Origin: Legionellaceae bacterium
GTDB taxonomy: Bacteria > Pseudomonadota > Gammaproteobacteria > Legionellales > Legionellaceae
DNA length: 46,613 bases
Direction of reading: 5' to 3'
NCBI GenBank assembly: GCA_030696305.1
Contig: JAUYSP010000047.1
Coordinates: 1 to 46,613 of the forward strand
In this document: piece by piece, positions 45,036-46,613 of the stretch
Position numbering within the stretch: the first letter of the stretch is position 1
Layout of the letters: the number at the start of each line of letters is the position of its first letter
Program-made: the position numbers and the translations under genes
The notes under the pieces: model-generated
Databases searched by the model: none
What the model was told of the DNA's origin: nothing
The model's input: only the letters and a program-made list of their open reading frames with translations

Positions 45036-46116
45036 ATGTGGAATTGTTGGATTACCTAATGTTGGTAAGTCTACGTTGTTCAATGCGTTAACCAAAGCTG
45101 GTATTGAAGCAGCAAACTATCCTTTTTGCACCATTGAGCCAAATATTGGTGTAGTGACGGTTCCTGATAAACGATTAAACGCATTAAGTGATATTGTAAA
45201 ACCTGAGCGCGTTGTTCCTGCGGTCATGCAATTTGTTGATATTGCTGGTTTAGTTAAAGGCGCTGCTAGTGGAGAAGGATTGGGTAATCAATTCCTGGCT
45301 AATATTCGTGAAACTGATGCGATAGCTCATGTCGTGCGTTGTTTTGAACACAATGATGTGATTCACGTAGCTGGAAAAGTTGATCCGATACATGATATCG
45401 AAGTGATTAATACGGAATTAGCATTAGCCGATATGGATACAGTTGAAAAAGCACTGTTGAAAGCAAACAAATTGAGCAAAAGTGGCAATAAAGAAGCACA
45501 ATTTGAAAAGCAAACACTAGAAAAAATAAAATTGCATTTAGATGCGGGCCATCCAGTGCGTACTTTAGATTTAACTGCGGATGAAGTATTGCAAAGCCGA
45601 CGTTTATTTCTAATTACTGCAAAACCTGTTTTATATATTGCCAATGTGGATGATGATGGTTATGAAAATAATCCATTATTAGAAAAAGTCAAAGTGTTAG
45701 CCGCACAAGAACATGCAAGTGTTGTTCCTTTATGCGCTGCAACTGAAGCAGAATTAGCTGAGTTAGATGATGACGATCGTGATGAGTTTATGACCAGCTT
45801 AGGTTTGGATGAGCCTGGATTAAATCGAGTCATTCGAGCAGGTTATGATCTATTAGGCTTGCAGACTTATTTTACCGCGGGTGTGAAAGAAGTTCGTGCT
45901 TGGACCATTGTTCGAGGCTCCACCGCTCCGCAAGCTGCTGGCGTTATTCATACCGATTTTGAAAAAGGATTTATTCGTGCCGAAGTAATCGCATATGATG
46001 CTTTTATTGCGAATAATGGGGAGCAGGGTGCGAAGGAGGCTGGTAAATTACGCCTTGAAGGTAAAGATTACATTGTGCTCGATGGCGATGTAATGCATTT
46101 TCGATTTAATGTCTGA
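45025..46116 (+). CDS. ychF: redox-regulated ribosome-binding ATPase YchF
   Basis: The 363-aa Obg-family protein has G1 GLPNVGKST (9-17), [34 protein letters not shown], and NVDDD in place of the usual NKxD motif, as expected for ATP instead of GTP specificity. A helical arm (about 130-200) and a C-terminal TGS domain with [20 protein letters not shown] follow. Length equals E. coli YchF (363). It overlaps pth by 11 nt, the conserved pth-ychF pairing. Confidence 0.97.
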   Translation: MGFKCGIVGLPNVGKSTLFNALTKAGIEAANYPFCTIEPNIGVVTVPDKRLNALSDIVKPERVVPAVMQFVDIAGLVKGAASGEGLGNQFLANIRETDAIAHVVRCFEHNDVIHVAGKVDPIHDIEVINTELALADMDTVEKALLKANKLSKSGNKEAQFEKQTLEKIKLHLDAGHPVRTLDLTADEVLQSRRLFLITAKPVLYIANVDDDGYENNPLLEKVKVLAAQEHASVVPLCAATEAELAELDDDDRDEFMTSLGLDEPGLNRVIRAGYDLLGLQTYFTAGVKEVRAWTIVRGSTAPQAAGVIHTDFEKGFIRAEVIAYDAFIANNGEQGAKEAGKLRLEGKDYIVLDGDVMHFRFNV

Positions 46117-46182
46117 AGCGTTTTTTAACTCATACACATGATATTTTACACGTTATAGGGCACGCATAGATGCGTTTGCCCT

Positions 46183-46239
46183 CACGGTTGTCGCATCAAA
46201 ATTTGATCAATAAGATGTATGTTGGGCCTTGGCCCAACA
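46183..46239 (+). repeat. 57-nt REP element, right copy, next to RAYT
   Basis: Conserved arm (46183-46220) followed by the perfect palindrome GTTGGGCCTTGGCCCAAC (46221-46238). It matches the reverse complement of 232-288 at 56 of 57 positions, and lies 86 nt upstream of the RAYT start, the normal place for a REP element linked to its transposase. Confidence 0.9.
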
Positions 46240-46325
46240 TAGTGAAGTTTCATACCTTGCTTTTCTTGTCATCGATTAGCATTATGTATAATCTGTCCAC
46301 AAAGGAATTGTTGAGGTCCAACCAA

Positions 46326-46613
46326 ATGAATTATCGACGAGTATTTGTACCCGGTGCAAGCTACTTTTTTACGTTAACATTGCAAGATAGACGAAGTGAT
46401 TTGTTGATTTGTAAAATAAAAGAATTGCGTATTGCGTTTCAACGGGTAATGAAAACCAGTCCTTTCACGATTGATGGTATAGTCGTACTGCCAGAACATA
46501 TGCATATGACCATGACGTTGCCCCCTGATGATACAAACTATTCACAGCGCATCAGTTTCATCAAGAGTGCTTTTTCTCGTCAGATTGAACCAATGGAATG
46601 TATTAATTCATCA
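46326..46613 (+). CDS. REP-associated tyrosine transposase (RAYT), N-terminal part
   Basis: RAYTs are single-domain Y1 HUH endonucleases that cleave and move REP elements. The 96 codons visible before the window edge read MNYRRVFVPGASYFFTLTLQ, then a helix, GIVVLPEHMHMTMTLPPDD with the metal-binding His-x-His (H58, H60), and RISFIKSAFSRQI. This closely matches the family's (R/Y)RR-F-PG-FFT start and VLP(E/D)HxHxxxxLP core. The catalytic Tyr lies beyond the window. GAGG upstream supports the start. Confidence 0.9.
   Translation, partial: MNYRRVFVPGASYFFTLTLQDRRSDLLICKIKELRIAFQRVMKTSPFTIDGIVVLPEHMHMTMTLPPDDTNYSQRISFIKSAFSRQIEPMECINSS

Overview
This 46.6 kb window is chromosome from a low-GC gammaproteobacterium. 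The gene set looks like Legionellales (Legionella/Coxiella/Berkiella/Aquicella-type): typical gammaproteobacterial housekeeping proteins interspersed with several very large orphan proteins of the kind these host-associated bacteria send into host cells. The order is inferred from gene content and style; no 16S rRNA or secretion locus is present to prove it.

Layout. 1-174 is the cut-off start of an ISAs1-family transposase, followed by a 57-nt palindromic repeat (232-288). A Fe(II)/2-oxoglutarate dioxygenase with a damaged upstream region and a small outer-membrane barrel follow. Then come tRNA-Glu, tRNA-Ala and ispA-xseB (minus strand) and radA and a glycosyltransferase (plus strand). An orphan GHKL-ATPase protein, hemB and mutS are on the minus strand. 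A minus-strand operon holds acs, a HAD-IG 5'-nucleotidase and the ABC exporter yadGH. An orphan 645-aa membrane protein precedes a plus-strand propionate (2-methylcitrate cycle) operon: PhzF-like, prpB, prpC, prpD, ppsR. Next are a Dus enzyme downstream of an orphan 609-aa protein, a membrane protein/Sel1 pair, pilB-pilC-pilD, a periplasmic coiled-coil protein and a 1379-aa orphan. The right part holds a cold-shock protein, uvrA, a small lipoprotein, a Stealth-type sugar-phosphate transferase, rplU-rpmA-obgE and the divergent rplY-pth-ychF. The window ends with a second, inverted copy of the 57-nt repeat directly upstream of a RAYT (REP-associated tyrosine transposase).

How it fits together. 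The prp operon turns propionyl-CoA into succinate plus pyruvate, and ppsR controls PEP synthase, the next step from pyruvate to sugars. The nearby acs feeds acetate into the same central pool. rplU-rpmA-obgE and rplY-pth-ychF form two divergent translation operons whose predicted promoters overlap at a shared -35 region.

Most notable: (1) pth has no ATG/GTG/TTG start upstream of its catalytic residues and apparently uses AUU with a good ribosome-binding site; (2) a REP/RAYT pair with a 56/57-identical inverted copy at the other end of the window; (3) four effector-like orphans (341, 645, 609 and 1379 aa), the largest with recurring strand-rich modules; (4) a PhzF-family gene translationally coupled to the methylcitrate operon. 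I saw no CRISPR array, rRNA or prophage, and no complete new system that I can prove.
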